58,777 nucleotides of DNA, from the IMG/VR virus record IMGVR_UViG_3300002514_000020, positions 5 to 58,781 of that record; one strand, written 5' to 3'. The notes under the pieces are model-generated. The model saw nothing but the letters and a program-made list of their open reading frames with translations, did not search any database and was not told the DNA's origin. This document shows, one piece after another, positions 57,289 to 58,777 of this stretch (its first letter is position 1; each line of letters begins with the position of its first letter). The position numbers were made by a program, and so were the translations under genes. This DNA comes from a virus.

Positions 57289-57675
57289 ATGGTGAACTTA
57301 ACTATTGCAAAAATTGAGAACCTGTTGAATGACAGAACGAAATTCACAGAAGGGACAGGGTTGATGGTCAACTACGACAAGCAGCCGAATAAGAAGTTCA
57401 AGGTCAGCTTCGCGTTATCGGTTTACGGCAAACCAGTATTGGAGCATGAGTATGAAGTGGAGATGACCAAGCGCGATGCGAATGAGCAGATCGTTGAGGA
57501 TATTATTGTGTCCTTATTCAGTCTTGGTGCTTGGGCTATGTTCAGTAGCCAGTTTCCAAATGATGCGAACGAATTGACGCAGAAAGCTGAAAAGGCAAGG
57601 GCGAAGATTGATGAGGCGTTCGTAAAAGAGGTTAACGAAAAGGAAGAGGTCGCAGATGCTAAAGTTCCCAACTAA
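57289..57675 (+). CDS. Hypothetical protein between RecT and YqaJ
   Basis: A 128-residue protein with a beta-rich first half (KKFKVSFALSVYGKPVLEHE, YEVEMTKRD) and helical second half (ANEQIVEDIIVSLFSLGAWA, ELTQKAEKARAKIDEAFVKE). Its last 20 bases overlap the exonuclease start. No family recognised; the location suggests a recombination or ssDNA accessory. Confidence 0.7.
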   Translation: MVNLTIAKIENLLNDRTKFTEGTGLMVNYDKQPNKKFKVSFALSVYGKPVLEHEYEVEMTKRDANEQIVEDIIVSLFSLGAWAMFSSQFPNDANELTQKAEKARAKIDEAFVKEVNEKEEVADAKVPN

Positions 57676-58630
57676 TATTCCATTAGATCAATGGCACGCA
57701 GAGCGTAGCACATACATTGGAGGTTCAGAGATAGGGTACATCTTCGGGCTTGATGATTGGAAAGCAAACGTAGAGTATTACTATGAGAAGGTGGGCGTTA
57801 TCAACCCTAATCGGGCAGATAACATCCACTCGTTCATGGGTAAAGTGCTGGAAGATACCGTAGCAATGCTATGGCAGTATTATGATGGAAGTCAGAACAC
57901 TATCGTTGAGAACTACAACAACAGCAACATTATCCGTAAGTCTCGTAAGACCAACTTCCGTTTCACGAACCCGAAGTACCCACAACTTTCAGTAAACCTT
58001 GATAGGTTCTTTACAGACCCGAAGAGAGGTAAATCTGTCCTTGAGTGTAAGACCATGATAGGTTGGGTCGCTCAAATGTGGGAGAGCGGAATACCTCCAC
58101 GATACGTTCAGCAATTACAGACCTATCTCGGAGTAATGGAGTTGGAGTACGCTGAATTGGCGGTGCTGATTGACGGTAGGTTTCCCGAAATATATCCGTT
58201 TGAGTTCAGTAAGCCCTTGTTTGATAGTATCAATGAGGTAACGGCTGATATTTGGGACAGGGTTCTTAAAGGGCGTGAAGCAATCAAGGGGGTTGACCCA
58301 TTAAGTGATGAGGTCTATCCAATTCTTGATGAGTTTGCACCCGAACCAATCTACAATACTGCTTACGAGACATTCCTTCGCAAGAAGTATCGCTCAACTA
58401 CTGATGATAAGATTGAAGCAGATGAAGAGATGCTGCAAGCTGCATTGTATCTGAACGACCTAAACATCGCAGCCAAAGAGCATAAAGGAAAAACCAGCGC
58501 TGTGAAGTCTCGTATCATGGAGTTCATGGGTGAGATGGAGCAGATGAACTGCGGAGATTACGGTAAGATTATTTGGAGACCCGATAAGAACGGTAAGCGA
58601 ACGCTTAGAACCTACATTAAGAATGAGTAA
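57656..58630 (+). CDS. YqaJ-family recombination exonuclease
   Basis: A 324-residue nuclease of the YqaJ / lambda-exonuclease (PD-(D/E)xK) class, which trims one strand of a double-strand end to supply substrate for RecT. The N-terminal motif IGGSEIGYIFGLDDW (about 21-35), then VNLDRFF (D116), LECKTMIG (E130-x-K132) and PPRYVQQLQTYLGVMELEYA (about 147-166, the Gln-rich active-site helix) are visible. It overlaps the previous gene by 20 bases. The RecT/YqaJ pair is a complete phage recombination module. Confidence 0.92.
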   Translation: MLKFPTNIPLDQWHAERSTYIGGSEIGYIFGLDDWKANVEYYYEKVGVINPNRADNIHSFMGKVLEDTVAMLWQYYDGSQNTIVENYNNSNIIRKSRKTNFRFTNPKYPQLSVNLDRFFTDPKRGKSVLECKTMIGWVAQMWESGIPPRYVQQLQTYLGVMELEYAELAVLIDGRFPEIYPFEFSKPLFDSINEVTADIWDRVLKGREAIKGVDPLSDEVYPILDEFAPEPIYNTAYETFLRKKYRSTTDDKIEADEEMLQAALYLNDLNIAAKEHKGKTSAVKSRIMEFMGEMEQMNCGDYGKIIWRPDKNGKRTLRTYIKNE

Positions 58631-58777
58631 AGCGTTCGACATGCTTGTTGGCTCGAAAGAGTTAAAGAAAGCTGTCGTTCAAAGGATTGACAATAATCAA
58701 GTGAATATCTACAGGTTATGCGAGAAGTCAGGCGCTAACTACGCTCGATTTCAGACATGGATGAATGATGCTGACCC
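58623..58777 (+). CDS. N-terminal part of a small DNA-binding-like protein (runs off window)
   Basis: ATG 58623 overlaps the stop of the exonuclease gene (ATGAGTAA). The visible 51 residues have helices, with VNIYRLCEKSGANYARFQTW resembling a helix-turn-helix (alpha2-turn-alpha3, as in small Cro-like regulators). The 3' end is outside the window. DNA binding is inferred from that pattern only. Confidence 0.6.
   Translation, partial: MSKAFDMLVGSKELKKAVVQRIDNNQVNIYRLCEKSGANYARFQTWMNDAD

Noticed and set aside
1-58777. tRNA genes, integrase, tail sheath, tape-measure and RNA polymerase genes
   Set aside because: None recognised by eye in the window. tRNA genes could be missed without a covariance search.

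Overview
The window looks like most of the genome of a tailed double-stranded DNA phage infecting a host in the Bacteroidota. The phage call rests on a complete virion block in order: terminase large subunit, portal, scaffold-like protein, HK97-type major capsid protein, connector-like proteins, a very large tail protein, three internal/ejection-like proteins, fibres and lysis genes. The host call rests on promoters of the Bacteroidota type (TTG, about 19 bases, TAnnTTTG) at 7424-7453 (-), 8613-8642 (-) and 56340-56368 (+), and on the near absence of clear Shine-Dalgarno sites. No long tail tape-measure or sheath gene is seen. Gene order resembles short-tailed phages (T7-like, and more loosely crAss-like), so a podovirus morphology is inferred.

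Layout. (1) 1-4823 (+): end of an unknown gene, a compact C5-cytosine DNA methyltransferase, a zinc-ribbon protein, an N4/N6 DNA methyltransferase, a sugar-type O-methyltransferase-like protein and three small Lys-rich proteins. (2) 4806-8595 (-): about a dozen small, mostly overlapping genes, including an HNH nuclease, a GNAT acetyltransferase, a DUF3127-like OB-fold ssDNA-binding protein, a winged-helix protein and two tiny membrane proteins. (3) 8596-9129: non-coding hub with divergent promoters, a probable 78-nt structured RNA, strong terminators and a 12-bp inverted repeat. (4) 9130-29078 (+): zinc-finger protein, terminase and capsid/connector/tail genes, with terminators around the capsid genes. 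(5) 29137-44871 (+): one 5244-codon gene for a giant polyvalent protein with an SF2 (strawberry-notch-like) helicase, a DdrB/ParB-like domain, a zincin protease motif and an LPD38-like C-terminal region. (6) 44896-49433 (+): Cys-rich, Ig-repeat and Ser-Gly-linker fibre/receptor proteins. (7) 49433-54275 (+): six overlapping genes for glycosyltransferases and methyltransferases. (8) 54329-56300: two holin-like proteins and an M15 peptidase endolysin on +, facing a spanin-like overlapping pair on -. (9) 56394-58777 (+): RecT annealase, YqaJ exonuclease and the start of another gene.

How it may work together: methyltransferases protect the phage DNA; RecT, YqaJ and the OB-fold protein handle recombination and replication; the 241/701/5244-residue trio parallels T7 gp14/gp15/gp16 in order and in the first two lengths and is probably carried in the capsid and ejected with the DNA; the glycan cassette next to the fibre genes probably modifies the virion or the host surface. 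The most remarkable element is the giant protein, which appears to merge an ejection-protein scaffold with the helicase/ParB/protease toolkit of P1 DarB/DdrB-like anti-defence proteins.
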